NCBI RefSeq assembly: GCF_902809855.1
Contig: NZ_CADDWJ010000001.1
Coordinates: forward strand, 930,001 to 994,000
Direction of reading: 5' to 3'
DNA length: 64,000 nt
Origin: Acinetobacter sp. Marseille-Q1618
GTDB lineage: Bacteria > Pseudomonadota > Gammaproteobacteria > Pseudomonadales > Moraxellaceae
Under the pieces are notes generated by a model, which searched no databases, was not told the origin of the DNA, and saw nothing but the letters and a program-made list of their open reading frames with translations. Positions 41,378 through 54,362 of the stretch are shown here, in pieces; position 1 is the stretch's first letter; each line of letters opens with the position of its first letter. Position numbers and translations under genes: made by a program.

Positions 41378-42595
41378 CTATTGATTCAATAATTTATCAA
41401 CTACCCCAAACTTCTTAAATAGTTTTGCACGACGTTTGGGATAAATGTTGGCTTTGTTTAAATCACCGTTATAGTGATCAAATACACGCTTATCCATCAT
41501 TTTAAACCAAATTGCTGGGATGAGTGCAGGCAATAACATCGTTGCATAACCACTTGGTAGTTCAGGTGCTTCATCAAAATGACGCAATGCTTGGAAAGGT
41601 CGAGTTGGATAAGCATGATGATCAGAATGACGTTGTAATTGATACAAAAATAAATTGGTCACAATGTTGTTATTATTCCAACTGTGTTCAGGCATAGTAC
41701 GTTCATATTTACCATTTTCATCTTTTTGACGTAGCAAACCATAATGCTCAATATAGTTAATCACTTCGAACAAACCAATTGAATAGGCAGACTGAGCAAT
41801 AAGGTACGGCAAAGTGCTTTTTCCAAAAAGTTTAAGCATTGTGCCGTGGAAAGTTGCACTCATTGACCAACCTTGTAACAGCTCATTTTCTTTTGTCCAG
41901 AAATCTAAGCCCCTTCTTTTTAAACGACGTGTTTCGATTTCAATGGCAGATTTAAAAGAACCAATCACTGTGCGTGGTAAAAACTCATAAAAAGTTTCGC
42001 CCATTTGTGCTGAAGCTGGATCTTCAGGTGTTGCAGCACGTTTATGATGCCCATAAGTGTGTTCGATACGGAAATGATTATATCCCGAAGGTGCAAGAGC
42101 TAAATGTGAAGCATATTGATCAAATTTATTATGTTTATGACTAAGTTCATGTGCAGTATTAATCGCAATTCCATTAATCGCACCCATTGAAATACCCAAT
42201 AAAATCTTATCTAGGAAAGAGGTATTTTCACGGCTGACCAAATAACAGGCATAAACATTGGCAAGATATTGAAAAGGAATAAAACTTTTTACTAAACGTG
42301 CGTAATATGGATCTTTCTCAAGGAGTTTAATATCTTCATCAGTCGGATTGTTGGTGTCTTTTCCAATAATCGAATCAATTACAGGAATGACCAAGTGCAA
42401 TACAATCGGCCCACCCAACGCAAAAACTTTTTTTAAAGGTTTAGGTGCAAATTGATAACCTGCTAAAATACCAATACCAATTACAGGTAAGGCTGGGCTA
42501 ATCGCCCAAAGATAACGCTTTTTATCGAGTTCTAACAAAGATTTTGTCGATACTTCCTGTAATTGCTGTTCATTTAAAATTACTGGCGCATTCAT
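41378..42595 (-). CDS. alkM: Alkane 1-monooxygenase AlkB/AlkM
   Basis: A 405-residue integral-membrane di-iron hydroxylase that inserts oxygen at the terminal carbon of alkanes, using rubredoxin as electron donor. The eight-histidine set is present: HELSHKH, EHTYGHHKR, and LQRHSDHHAYP, with the NYIEHYG segment before the last. About six membrane helices. ATG 42595 (MNAPV) has AAGG at nine-base spacing and matches the family length; the frame extends 24 residues upstream without support. The divergent AraC gene is its likely activator. The closest described pair is alkM/alkR of A. baylyi. Confidence 0.94.
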   Translation of the reverse strand: MNAPVILNEQQLQEVSTKSLLELDKKRYLWAISPALPVIGIGILAGYQFAPKPLKKVFALGGPIVLHLVIPVIDSIIGKDTNNPTDEDIKLLEKDPYYARLVKSFIPFQYLANVYACYLVSRENTSFLDKILLGISMGAINGIAINTAHELSHKHNKFDQYASHLALAPSGYNHFRIEHTYGHHKRAATPEDPASAQMGETFYEFLPRTVIGSFKSAIEIETRRLKRRGLDFWTKENELLQGWSMSATFHGTMLKLFGKSTLPYLIAQSAYSIGLFEVINYIEHYGLLRQKDENGKYERTMPEHSWNNNNIVTNLFLYQLQRHSDHHAYPTRPFQALRHFDEAPELPSGYATMLLPALIPAIWFKMMDKRVFDHYNGDLNKANIYPKRRAKLFKKFGVVDKLLNQ

Positions 42596-42776
42596 AATAA
42601 TCATCCTTTTATTTCTTATCTTTATCTTTGCTAAATTTATGCAAGCAAAACAGTTGTAAGCGTCCAAAAAAGCTATGAAAAAGTCTTTGGCTTGTTTAAG
42701 CTAGAGATTGTCCTTTAAGCACATGTTTTAATAGCAATATCACTTCTATGCTGTATTTTTGATATTTTTTACTTAT
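42596..42776. promoter_or_regulatory. alkM-alkR divergent control region
   Basis: About 180 bp between the two starts, holding both promoters. No strong inverted repeat is visible, as expected for AraC-family sites, which are direct and degenerate. No ribosome site is clear before the alkR ATG. Confidence 0.4.
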
Positions 42777-43712
42777 ATGGATGCTCTCAGTAAAATCTTT
42801 GATGATATTCATCTTAACCATTCTGAATATCTTTATTTACAAGCTCAAGGCAATTGGGCATTTCACAGTGCTGCCCAAGATGCTGTGATCGCACATATCA
42901 TTTTGTATGGTACAGCGCATTTACGCTTTTCAGATCAGCTAGATATTCATTTAAATACTGGAGATATGATTCTAATTCCTGCGGGCTTAGCCCATGCAGT
43001 TTCAAATCAAGCCAACACGAAATTAGTAGAATCTTTAGATATTAATCCTTTGTTTTGTGGTTTACGACATGATGCAATTGAGTTTGGAGAAGGTAATTCT
43101 GAGAAAACACTGATTTTAGCAGTACGTTGTCATCTCAATGCGATCATGGCTCGCCCATTAGTTAATGCACTGCCGCCATTTATTCATATCAAAAATGCAT
43201 TGAGCGATACTGCGCCAGAGTGGTTACGCATCGGTTTGTACTTTGTCGCTTCCGATACACAAAGAACCTTAGCAGGCAAAAATAAAATTATGGATCATAT
43301 CGTCAGTATTATGATGATCGAATGTGTACGTGATTATATCGAGCAATTGCAAGACCAAAATAACTGGTTAAATGCCTTAATTCATCCTGAACTTTCCAAT
43401 GCACTTGCGGTGATCCACAGCCAACCTGAAATCGCATGGACGGTTGAGAGTTTAGCTGAACAATGTTGTATGTCGCGTTCTAAATTTGCCAGCTTATTTA
43501 ACCAAATTGTCGGTGAAACACCACTCGCCTATTTGCAACAACATCGTTTGCGTTTAGCCAGCCAATATTTAAAACAAGGACAATTAAGCATCCAGCAAAT
43601 TGCTCATCAAGTCGGTTATTCTTCTGAAACTGCATTTAGCCAAGCATTTAAGAAACAATTTGAAATGAGCCCAAGTCAGTATCGTCACACATCATTTTCT
43701 AACCTTAATTAA
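42777..43712 (+). CDS. alkR: AraC family regulator, AlkR-like
   Basis: A 311-residue regulator. The N-terminal half is a cupin-type sensor (cupin_6-like: YGTAHLRFSDQL, GDMILIPAGLAHAV). The C-terminal double helix-turn-helix spans about residues 205-305, with WTVESLAEQCCMSRSKFASLFNQIVG and QIAHQVGYSSETAFSQAFKKQF as partial hallmarks. It is divergent from alkM, and an alkane-responsive activator role is inferred from the A. baylyi arrangement. ATG 42777 is chosen over an upstream TTG. Confidence 0.85.
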   Translation: MDALSKIFDDIHLNHSEYLYLQAQGNWAFHSAAQDAVIAHIILYGTAHLRFSDQLDIHLNTGDMILIPAGLAHAVSNQANTKLVESLDINPLFCGLRHDAIEFGEGNSEKTLILAVRCHLNAIMARPLVNALPPFIHIKNALSDTAPEWLRIGLYFVASDTQRTLAGKNKIMDHIVSIMMIECVRDYIEQLQDQNNWLNALIHPELSNALAVIHSQPEIAWTVESLAEQCCMSRSKFASLFNQIVGETPLAYLQQHRLRLASQYLKQGQLSIQQIAHQVGYSSETAFSQAFKKQFEMSPSQYRHTSFSNLN

Positions 43713-43783
43713 AAGTCAAAAAAACTTAGGCTATTTCAATGGACATTAAACTTGTTAAATCCGCAAAGGATTTAAAACAGATT

Positions 43784-44260
43784 TTAAAATAAATTTGTGT
43801 TGGCTTTGGTATTACCTAAACTCGGATTGTCAATTGCATCTTTACATTGTGCTTTATCACGCTCGTAATCTGCTTTCTTTTGGTTCAAAGCTTTGTCTTT
43901 TTCGAGAGTTGCACGCGCAAAATTATCCAAACTGGTTAATGATTTTCGACATAAAGCATACTTTCCTTCTGTCACTGAATCCGTCATTTTGACATTGATA
44001 CGCCAGTCTGCACTTAGTTTTCGAACAGGTTTTCTTACTTTTTCTTCTATTAAATTCAGTTGCTTACGGTAAACAAAAGGCTCAACCTCATTGATTAGCT
44101 TCCAAGCTGCTTGCGCATAAGCTGTTGCGTCATTGGTGAGTTTTGGTGCTGGTTTCAACGGTGCTTTAGGTTCAGATGATGAATTACCACAGCCTTGCAC
44201 CAGTAAAATACTCAGTATTAAGCCTGACTTAAGCAAAGAAGAAAATTTCACTGAAAACAT
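43784..44260 (-). CDS. Hypothetical lipoprotein, 158 aa
   Basis: The start at 44260 gives a classical lipoprotein signal, ending LVQGC with Cys24 as the lipid site. The frame runs further upstream without a good start. The mature part is basic, begins with a proline-rich linker (KAPLKPAPK) and has two or three amphipathic helices and three Cys residues. No family recognised. It lies divergent to azlC. Confidence 0.65.
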   Translation of the reverse strand: MFSVKFSSLLKSGLILSILLVQGCGNSSSEPKAPLKPAPKLTNDATAYAQAAWKLINEVEPFVYRKQLNLIEEKVRKPVRKLSADWRINVKMTDSVTEGKYALCRKSLTSLDNFARATLEKDKALNQKKADYERDKAQCKDAIDNPSLGNTKANTNLF

Positions 44261-44361
44261 AGCACATCGCCAAATTAAACAATTAAGCACTATGCTAGTA
44301 AATTCAGGTACAATACACAATCTTGATTTTACCTTTTGTTTTACTCCCAATTAGGTGTTAC

Positions 44362-45117
44362 GTGTCCCAACACACAACTTCCTCCGTCAAAGCTGCTGGT
44401 TTTTGGCAAGGCGCTAAAGATAGTCAAGCGATTATTTTTACTTATTTACCAGTCTCTTTTGCTTTCGGTGTTTCTGCAACACAATTTGGTTTTACTGCTT
44501 GGGAAGCATTGTTTCTCTCTTGCTCGATGTATGCAGGTGCGAGTCAATTTTTAGTGGTGGCATTACTTGGTAGTGGTACCTCGATTTGGATGACTGCACT
44601 GACAGTAATTGCATTAGACATTCGCCATGTTCTATATGGTCCTGCACTACAAAACCTGATTCAAGATCGTTTAAATTTAAAGAAAACAGCAGTATGGGCT
44701 TGGGGTTTAACTGATGAAGTTTTTGCCGCAGGTATGATTAAGCTGTCGCAAAGACGTCAGGAATGGTCTGAATCTTGGATGCTTGGCCTCAGTTTATGTA
44801 GCTGGATATCTTGGGCTTTAGGTTCGCTTTTAGGTGGTTTATTCTCCGATCAAGTGGCAAATTTACCCAAGTTTTTACAGGCCGCATTGGACTTTTTACT
44901 GCCTGCTTTGTTCTTAAGTTTTCTTTTGGCTGCTTTTGAAAAGAAACACACCCTTGTCGTGAGTGTATCTTTGATTGTGGCTGCGATTTCTTGTTATTTC
45001 ATCAACTTATCTGCTGCGATATTTATTGGAATACTCTCAGGAATACTGGCAGGCATGTTCAAATATTATGTATTAAAGCAACATGATGATGTCGCTATGA
45101 ATCATTCAGGAGAATAA
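44362..45117 (+). CDS. azlC: Branched-chain amino acid exporter, large subunit AzlC
   Basis: A 251-residue membrane protein of the AzlC family with about seven or eight helices. The signature includes FWQGAKDSQAIIF at the start, MYAGASQFLVVALL and LDIRHVLYG. With AzlD it exports branched-chain amino acids or analogues. The start is GTG at 44362, with AGGTG at six-base spacing; the frame runs further upstream from a TTG. AGGAG for azlD overlaps its end. Confidence 0.92.
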   Translation: MSQHTTSSVKAAGFWQGAKDSQAIIFTYLPVSFAFGVSATQFGFTAWEALFLSCSMYAGASQFLVVALLGSGTSIWMTALTVIALDIRHVLYGPALQNLIQDRLNLKKTAVWAWGLTDEVFAAGMIKLSQRRQEWSESWMLGLSLCSWISWALGSLLGGLFSDQVANLPKFLQAALDFLLPALFLSFLLAAFEKKHTLVVSVSLIVAAISCYFINLSAAIFIGILSGILAGMFKYYVLKQHDDVAMNHSGE

Positions 45118-45118
45118 C

Positions 45119-45460
45119 ATGGATCTTGAAATTATTTTAGTCGGCATCATTGTAGGAATAGCGAATTTTGCTTCACGTTTTGGCCCACTATTTGTGATTC
45201 AAAAGAATCAAAAAAATCAGCAAGCACGTGGTGCGACATGGCTAAAAATTGCTTTGGGAAGTATTGGTATTGCCGCGATTAGTTCTATGTTGGTCGTTGC
45301 TACCTTGCCACCCTTGATTGAAACACCCAATAAAAGCTTTGCCATATTAGTGGGTTTTGCGGTCTTAACGGGGATTTATTTTAAGTTTAAAAAAATCGTG
45401 TTAGCGACTTTAATTGCAGCGATTTCGTATGGTTTGGTTTATACCTATTTACCGCTTTAA
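45119..45460 (+). CDS. azlD: Branched-chain amino acid exporter, small subunit AzlD
   Basis: A 113-residue protein with about four membrane helices, the small partner of AzlC. The segment FASRFGPLFVI near residue 19 is typical. It starts 1 nt after the azlC stop with AGGAG upstream, so the two are co-translated. Confidence 0.9.
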   Translation: MDLEIILVGIIVGIANFASRFGPLFVIQKNQKNQQARGATWLKIALGSIGIAAISSMLVVATLPPLIETPNKSFAILVGFAVLTGIYFKFKKIVLATLIAAISYGLVYTYLPL

Positions 45461-45480
45461 AATGATAAAAGTTTAACCAA

Positions 45481-46104
45481 TTATATAAATTTTTGAAAAT
45501 ATTGTGAAAAGCCTTGTTGTTGATACGCTGCATAGGCTTTTCGTAATTCATCGCCATAGATTGGATCAGGGTTATTCAATTCTTTATGTAATACCCTCGG
45601 CATTAAAGGATTTTGTGATCTTTGACTCACCAATAATGCAATGAGCTGACAAAAACCTTCTTCTTCAGCCATGCTGTTAAATTGATATTGATGTTGTGAC
45701 AGCAACACATGCCCTATTTCATGGCTTAAAACCCAAACTAGATTTGCAGTCGGCATACCGTAAATGACATTAATTTGCGCATGCAGGTGATGATTTTTTA
45801 AAAACATATTGGTACTAACCGTATTGGTTGCTAAACCTTCGGCATGATCATAGCCCAAATTTTTCATTTTTTCTTTACTGATCAAACTGACATGCGTATA
45901 ACCACGCATAAACCGCAAACCTAAAACTTCAATTTGTTTGAGCACCCATTCTGCAACAAGCTGTAAATTTTCTGTGGTAACAATAATGTGTTTAGCACAA
46001 TCTTTACATAACATCCGCCCATCAGCATAACTTAGTGTATCTTCTTTGAAATACTGATGATGGCAATAATAACAAGGATATAAGGTTTGTACATTTAACC
46101 ACAT
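45481..46104 (-). CDS. DA1-like protein: LIM-type zinc finger plus HExxH peptidase
   Basis: A 207-residue protein. The N-terminal Cys11-x2-Cys14-x18-Cys33-x2-Cys36 with DGRMLCKDC is a half-LIM-like zinc finger. The C-terminal part has the zinc peptidase motif HEIGH preceded by INVIYGMPTANLVWVLS, with the third ligand in EEEGFCQL. The order and spacing match the C-terminal half of plant DA1 (LIM-like region, then DA1 peptidase domain with HEMMH and EEGICQVLA). Cytoplasmic. ATG 46104 is preferred over GTG 46113, since AAGTG precedes it. Substrate unknown. Confidence 0.82.
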   Translation of the reverse strand: MWLNVQTLYPCYYCHHQYFKEDTLSYADGRMLCKDCAKHIIVTTENLQLVAEWVLKQIEVLGLRFMRGYTHVSLISKEKMKNLGYDHAEGLATNTVSTNMFLKNHHLHAQINVIYGMPTANLVWVLSHEIGHVLLSQHQYQFNSMAEEEGFCQLIALLVSQRSQNPLMPRVLHKELNNPDPIYGDELRKAYAAYQQQGFSQYFQKFI

Positions 46105-46125
46105 GGGTATCACTTCAATAAGTTA

Positions 46126-46617
46126 CTATTGCCTTGCAAGCATTTTTAAGTTTTGCAAAGCTTCTATTAGCGTTTGATTTAACTGCATGGAATTCGCTAT
46201 TAATTTTTCTTTTTGCTTCTCATCATTTTCCCATTGCTCTTGATTTTTTAGCAAATAAATTGAATCATCATTATAAGCCACAAAAGCAGCTTTAACTTTT
46301 TTACCTTCAGGCGTTATAAACTTAGCTTGATCTAGTGATTGACTTAAAGCTTGTAAATTTTTTATCACTTCAGCCACTTGTGCTTTCTGCTCAACCCTTG
46401 AATTTTCTTCGCCTTCTTCTGTCATCATTGTCATTTTCTGCATATCTACTTGCTCCATCAAACGGATGAACAAATTAAAATCAGCTTGATGACTTGCACT
46501 TGCTTTTGATGTTTCAGTTGCAGTTTGTACTTCATGTTGTTGTGATGCCGCATATGTAGGTGTTATAGCAGCGCAACTTAAAATAACAGCAGTTGCAAAT
46601 AAAAAACGGTGGATCAT
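46126..46617 (-). CDS. Hypothetical secreted/periplasmic helical protein, 163 aa
   Basis: A signal peptide of about 23 residues ends TYA-A, so the protein is exported. The mature part is almost all helix-forming and rich in Gln, Glu, Lys and Met, including a cluster MEQVDMQKMTMMTEEGEE. No cysteine after the signal and no family recognised. It lies 12 nt upstream of the GTG alternative start for the DA1-like gene, on the same strand, and may share its transcript. Confidence 0.7.
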   Translation of the reverse strand: MIHRFLFATAVILSCAAITPTYAASQQHEVQTATETSKASASHQADFNLFIRLMEQVDMQKMTMMTEEGEENSRVEQKAQVAEVIKNLQALSQSLDQAKFITPEGKKVKAAFVAYNDDSIYLLKNQEQWENDEKQKEKLIANSMQLNQTLIEALQNLKMLARQ

Positions 46618-46695
46618 AGGTGATTTCCTTTATTTTTTAAAAAGCGAAAATATTTATATTTAGCGAGCAACAACTTAAATTTATTTTTGCAAATA

Positions 46696-46723
46696 AAAGG
46701 GATATTTTGTCAAATATCCCTTT
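46696..46723 (-). terminator. Terminator after rodA
   Basis: A 12-bp perfect stem AAAGGGATATTT (46696-46707 with 46712-46723) and T-rich sequence on the minus strand. Confidence 0.88.
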
Positions 46724-46729
46724 ATTATC

Positions 46730-47866
46730 TTATCGATGGGTATGAATCGACATCACAATCCCGAAACTCGCCAAGAGTGTAATAACCGCTGTCCCACCAT
46801 AACTCATCAAAGGCAATGGATCACCAGTCACGGGTAAAATGCCACTGACCATGCCAGAGTTAACAAACACGAAGAAAAATAAGGACAAACCAATCGTGCC
46901 TGCCAAAATACGACCATAATTATGGAAACAGTTTAGGCTGATCATCATACAACGGAAAATAATCGCAGCATACAACACAAAAAGTAGAAAAACACCAATA
47001 AAACCAAACTCTTCTGCATAAGTCGACATAATAAAGTCAGTGTGATGTTCAGGTAAATATCCTAATTGTGACTGCGTCCCCCCTAGATATCCCTTCCCTG
47101 TTAAACCACCTGAACCAATGGCAATTTTAGACTGGATAATATTCCAACCTGCCCCAAGAGCATCCGACTCAGGATCAAACAAGGTTAGAATCCGTTTCTT
47201 TTGATAAGCTTGTAATACAAACATCCAGACCAAAGGCAACGCCATCCCAGCCGCTGCAATCGCTCCAATGATCAATGTCCACGACATTCCACTTAAAAAT
47301 AATGCAAATACTCCACCGATCACAATCCCGATCGCCAAATCGGGTTGTAATAAAGCTAACCCGAATGGCAGCACCATCAAAATCAAAGCACCAATCACAT
47401 GCTTAAACTTTGGCGGTAACGGTTGCCGTGAAAAATACCATGCCATCACCATAGGCATAGCAAACTTGGTAAACTCACTCGGCTGCATACTGCCGATCCC
47501 AGGAACAGTTAACCAACGCTTTGCCCCAAGTCGCACATCTCCAACCAAGAGCACTAGAACTAACAAGAGTATGGCTATTCCATAAAACCATGGACTAACG
47601 GCTTGATAAACTTTTGGGGGGACTTGAGCACACAAGAACAATAAAACAAACCCAACTGCAAAACTAATCGCTTGGCGTGTCAACATACCGACATCTTGGT
47701 CGGATGCGCTATACACCATTAATAAGCCCAAAATAGCATTGATGATTAGAAAAGCTAATAACCAAGGATCTAAATGCAATTTATCCCATCTTGAGGTATT
47801 TTCATTAAAACTCCGACCATCCCTCAAGGAGTGTCGCAAGAAGCGATATTGCTCAGTAGGTTGCAT
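46730..47866 (-). CDS. rodA: Rod-shape peptidoglycan polymerase RodA
   Basis: A 378-residue SEDS-family glycosyltransferase with about ten membrane helices. It polymerises lipid II for side-wall growth together with PBP2. Motifs: GVRLGAKRWL-like GDVRLGAKRW, MQPSEFTK, QPDLA and PLMSYGGTA with the terminal GIVMSIHTHR that is specific for RodA rather than FtsW. The residue set includes the catalytic-loop Asp after the GWN/AEEFGFIG segment. It follows ispD on the same strand after 77 nt. Confidence 0.95.
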   Translation of the reverse strand: MQPTEQYRFLRHSLRDGRSFNENTSRWDKLHLDPWLLAFLIINAILGLLMVYSASDQDVGMLTRQAISFAVGFVLLFLCAQVPPKVYQAVSPWFYGIAILLLVLVLLVGDVRLGAKRWLTVPGIGSMQPSEFTKFAMPMVMAWYFSRQPLPPKFKHVIGALILMVLPFGLALLQPDLAIGIVIGGVFALFLSGMSWTLIIGAIAAAGMALPLVWMFVLQAYQKKRILTLFDPESDALGAGWNIIQSKIAIGSGGLTGKGYLGGTQSQLGYLPEHHTDFIMSTYAEEFGFIGVFLLFVLYAAIIFRCMMISLNCFHNYGRILAGTIGLSLFFFVFVNSGMVSGILPVTGDPLPLMSYGGTAVITLLASFGIVMSIHTHR

Positions 47867-47943
47867 GTTATTTTCTACAACAAAAACGGGAAAACAAAAT
47901 TATAAAGAGAAATGAATAAGAATACAGCCTTAGATCGTATTTC

Positions 47944-48687
47944 TCATTCACGAGAAGCTATTGTATCTTGCTGTGCAGTTAAAATCAGGCGTGCTAACTC
48001 CAAATCATCAGGATAAGTAATTTTAATATTGTCCGAGCGACCTTGCACGACTCGTACAGACTCACCGATATACTCTAATGCACTTGCTTCATCTGTAATG
48101 ACAATGTCATTTTTTAATGCCGTTTCTATAGCATTTTTTAGTTTTCCAAGACGTGAAGCTTGAGGTGTTTGAGCCTGCCAGAGTTGCTCACGACTGACAG
48201 TCTGCTCAATGTCATGATTATTTACAATTCGTTTTAAAGTATCTCGCACAGGGATCGCTAAAATGGCACTTGATGCTGAATTTACAACCGTACTTATAAG
48301 ATCATTCAAACACATTGCTGTTACACAAGGTCGAGCTGCATCATGTACCAAAACAATATCCTCAGGCGCAGCTATCTTGCTTAAATAAATCAAAGCATTT
48401 AATACAGAATGCACGCGTTCTGCACCACCAAGGCAAAAATGGATATTTTCAGTATTTTCAAATTTCAATGCTTGTGCAACATCATCTTGCTCGCCAATCG
48501 CTAAAACACAGCCTGCCAATGTCAATTGGTTCAAACGATTTACAGTATGTTCTAAAACTGTTTTGTCTTGAATACGTTGGTATTGTTTTAATTCTGTTTT
48601 TGAAAACCGACTTCCAGACCCCGCAGCAGGAATAATTGCCCAAATTTTAAGGTTGTGATGGTGCGGTGTCTGCATTACTGTCTTCAT
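47944..48687 (-). CDS. ispD: 2-C-methyl-D-erythritol 4-phosphate cytidylyltransferase
   Basis: A 247-residue cytidylyltransferase of the MEP isoprenoid pathway. The CTP loop is AAGSGSRFSK near residues 21-30, and VHDAARPC and TDEAS mark the active site. It overlaps the end of ftsB by 41 nt, as ftsB-ispD often do. An alternative ATG lies four codons in. No strong ribosome site, so coupling to ftsB is likely. Confidence 0.95.
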   Translation of the reverse strand: MKTVMQTPHHHNLKIWAIIPAAGSGSRFSKTELKQYQRIQDKTVLEHTVNRLNQLTLAGCVLAIGEQDDVAQALKFENTENIHFCLGGAERVHSVLNALIYLSKIAAPEDIVLVHDAARPCVTAMCLNDLISTVVNSASSAILAIPVRDTLKRIVNNHDIEQTVSREQLWQAQTPQASRLGKLKNAIETALKNDIVITDEASALEYIGESVRVVQGRSDNIKITYPDDLELARLILTAQQDTIASRE

Positions 48688-49042
48688 TGGTTCTATTATC
48701 TACATCTGCATTTGGATCGATATAAATCGGCTTGTAATGAGTGCTAATGGTACTCATTTGTACAAAGGTTTCATGTGGTTTGATCAGCCCCAAATCAAGG
48801 CGTGCATGTTCTTCAATAGCTTCAGCACCATTCTTTAAGTCATAAACTTCTGCCGCAAGAATACGGTTACGTTCTTTGAGCTCGTTATTGACTTCAGTTT
48901 GTTGTTGAATTTGTTGTAGCAGCGCTTGATGTGGAAAGTATCCACCTTCGCCAAACCAATAACGGTATTGGAGCACTGCAATGATTATCAATGCAATGAC
49001 AAGAATAATTTTACTTGAAGTTGATTTGAGGACTTCTGGCAT
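48647..49042 (-). CDS. ftsB: Cell division protein FtsB
   Basis: A 131-residue bitopic protein. One membrane helix (about residues 9-26) is followed by RYWFGEGGYF and a coiled coil (about 38-72), the part that pairs with FtsL and recruits the FtsQLB complex. The C-terminus is 25-30 residues longer than E. coli FtsB, acidic and apparently unstructured. It overlaps ispD by 41 nt. Confidence 0.93.
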   Translation of the reverse strand: MPEVLKSTSSKIILVIALIIIAVLQYRYWFGEGGYFPHQALLQQIQQQTEVNNELKERNRILAAEVYDLKNGAEAIEEHARLDLGLIKPHETFVQMSTISTHYKPIYIDPNADVDNRTNEDSNADTAPSQP

Positions 49043-49260
49043 AGTGTATGTGGATTAGAGCAGCATTAAATTATGCGTTCAATATACATCAAATCAGAGG
49101 GATGGAGAACGCTTTACTGTGGTAAATATGCAAATGGTGGAGAAAACTTTAGAATAAATATTCTCTTAATTTATCAATCAGAAAAAAGTTCACAGTCATT
49201 AAAATGAATAATGGTGATATCAATGAGTCTAATCGCTCCTGTAACCTATGATATAGAAAA

Positions 49261-49599
49261 TTGTCAAAAATTCCGAGTATTTGGAAAGAAACGCTCGTAG
49301 AAATTATCGAAAGTTTAAAAAATAAAGATATTCTGAGATTAAATTCAATCAAAGATGTTGAACAAATAGATATTTTACATGCTCAAGATATTTTCAATAG
49401 TGTGGATGATTATGGAGTAACTTTTATACCGAACGAATCTTGGAATACTTCAGTATGTCAATATTTTGGTGGAGGTTGGAATGTTTATATCGATCTTTAT
49501 ACAAAAGAAGAAGGATTAAGTGATTTGATCATGTCAACGAATGTCTTTGAAGTGAATAAGAAATTTATTTTTCTTTTAGATAATATTTATGTGCCTTAA
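49261..49599 (+). CDS. DUF7668-like small protein, probably TTG start or 5'-damaged
   Basis: A 112-residue product with the pattern of the DUF7668 family: a helical N-terminus, a central ITFIPNESW-like strand and GGGWNVYIDLYTKEEGLSDL near residues 70-90. No ATG is available; the frame opens just upstream of a TTG without a clear ribosome site. An ATG at 49224 lies in another frame, which suggests a possible frameshift. Such proteins often occur as orphan immunity-type genes. It interrupts the eno-ftsB junction on the opposite strand. Confidence 0.55.
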   Translation: MSKIPSIWKETLVEIIESLKNKDILRLNSIKDVEQIDILHAQDIFNSVDDYGVTFIPNESWNTSVCQYFGGGWNVYIDLYTKEEGLSDLIMSTNVFEVNKKFIFLLDNIYVP

Positions 49600-49718
49600 G
49601 TTTGACTGGTTGTAAATTTAAACAAGCAAGTGACTATCTTATGGAGTTCATATGAATGCTTTTATAAGAATGTTAATAGGTACAATTTTCACTTATAAAG
49701 CAATAAACTACAAAAGAA

Positions 49719-49748
49719 AAACCACCCTTTTCAGAGTGGTTTTTTTAA
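49719..49748. terminator. Terminator after eno
   Basis: A hairpin AAACCAC (49719-49725 with 49736-49742) with A on the left and T on the right, so it works both ways. It serves eno on the minus strand and the small gene on the plus strand. Confidence 0.8.
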
Positions 49749-49768
49749 TCTAAAGTAATTTATAAAAA

Positions 49769-51076
<1,308 letters not shown>

Positions 51077-51106
51077 TTAATAATAAGATGCTCAAAAATA
51101 AAAGCA

Positions 51107-51964
<858 letters not shown>

Positions 51965-51992
51965 TTAAACTTCCTAGTTATGTTTTGCTCGC

Positions 51993-53699
<1,707 letters not shown>

Positions 53700-53859
53700 C
53701 TAGAAAGCAAAGTCAATTCACATCAATTCATAGAACAATAAACAATTGGCTATTCTATCAGCATTTCCAATAAAAAATTAACATTACAAGACATGATTTT
53801 TATCTCTAATTTTATTGTTATAATAGGCGTACTCTCTAGAAGCTATATTTTGTGTCAAT

Positions 53860-54336
53860 ATGAATAAGAAACTTTTAATTTGTGGTTTGATTGCAACAGG
53901 TCTTGTTTTAACAGCATGTGTGAAAAAAGAAGAACCTAAAAATGATGAACCTGAAAAAGTTGAAACCACTCAAACGCAGCAACCTGAACCACAGCCTGCT
54001 CAGTTTGAAAATCTTGAAACAGTGGATCAAGATCATGATCAACAAATCAATCAGGGCGGTTCTTCAGAACAAGTGAATTCAGGTCAAACTGAAACAACAA
54101 CTCCTCGTAATGATGTTCAGCCAGCACCAACACCACGTGTTGAACAACCGAAACCTATACAAACTACTGAGGTTGCTCGTACTGAACAACCAAAACCAGC
54201 TGCGCCAAAGCCTGCTCCTGTTGAAACTGCACGTACAGAAACTCCAGCACCAAAGGCAAACTCGGGTACAGCTCAAACTGAAGATGATGCTGTCGCTGCT
54301 GCAATCGCTGCTGCTACACCTGCATTGAAAAACTAA
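53860..54336 (+). CDS. Proline-rich lipoprotein, 158 aa
   Basis: The signal peptide ends LTAC, so Cys20 is lipidated. The mature protein is low-complexity: Pro/Thr/Glu/Gln-rich with repeated TEQPKPA-like and ARTEQP/ARTETP units, and an Ala-rich end. No folded domain is recognisable. It may span the periplasm from the outer or inner membrane. It has its own terminator. Confidence 0.75.
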   Translation: MNKKLLICGLIATGLVLTACVKKEEPKNDEPEKVETTQTQQPEPQPAQFENLETVDQDHDQQINQGGSSEQVNSGQTETTTPRNDVQPAPTPRVEQPKPIQTTEVARTEQPKPAAPKPAPVETARTETPAPKANSGTAQTEDDAVAAAIAAATPALKN

Positions 54337-54362
54337 TATTGGTTTTTCAATGCGCAATAAAA

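Noticed and set aside
48647..48687. The overlap of ftsB and ispD as an assembly error
   Set aside because: Both proteins are complete and of normal domain content, and this overlap is a familiar arrangement.
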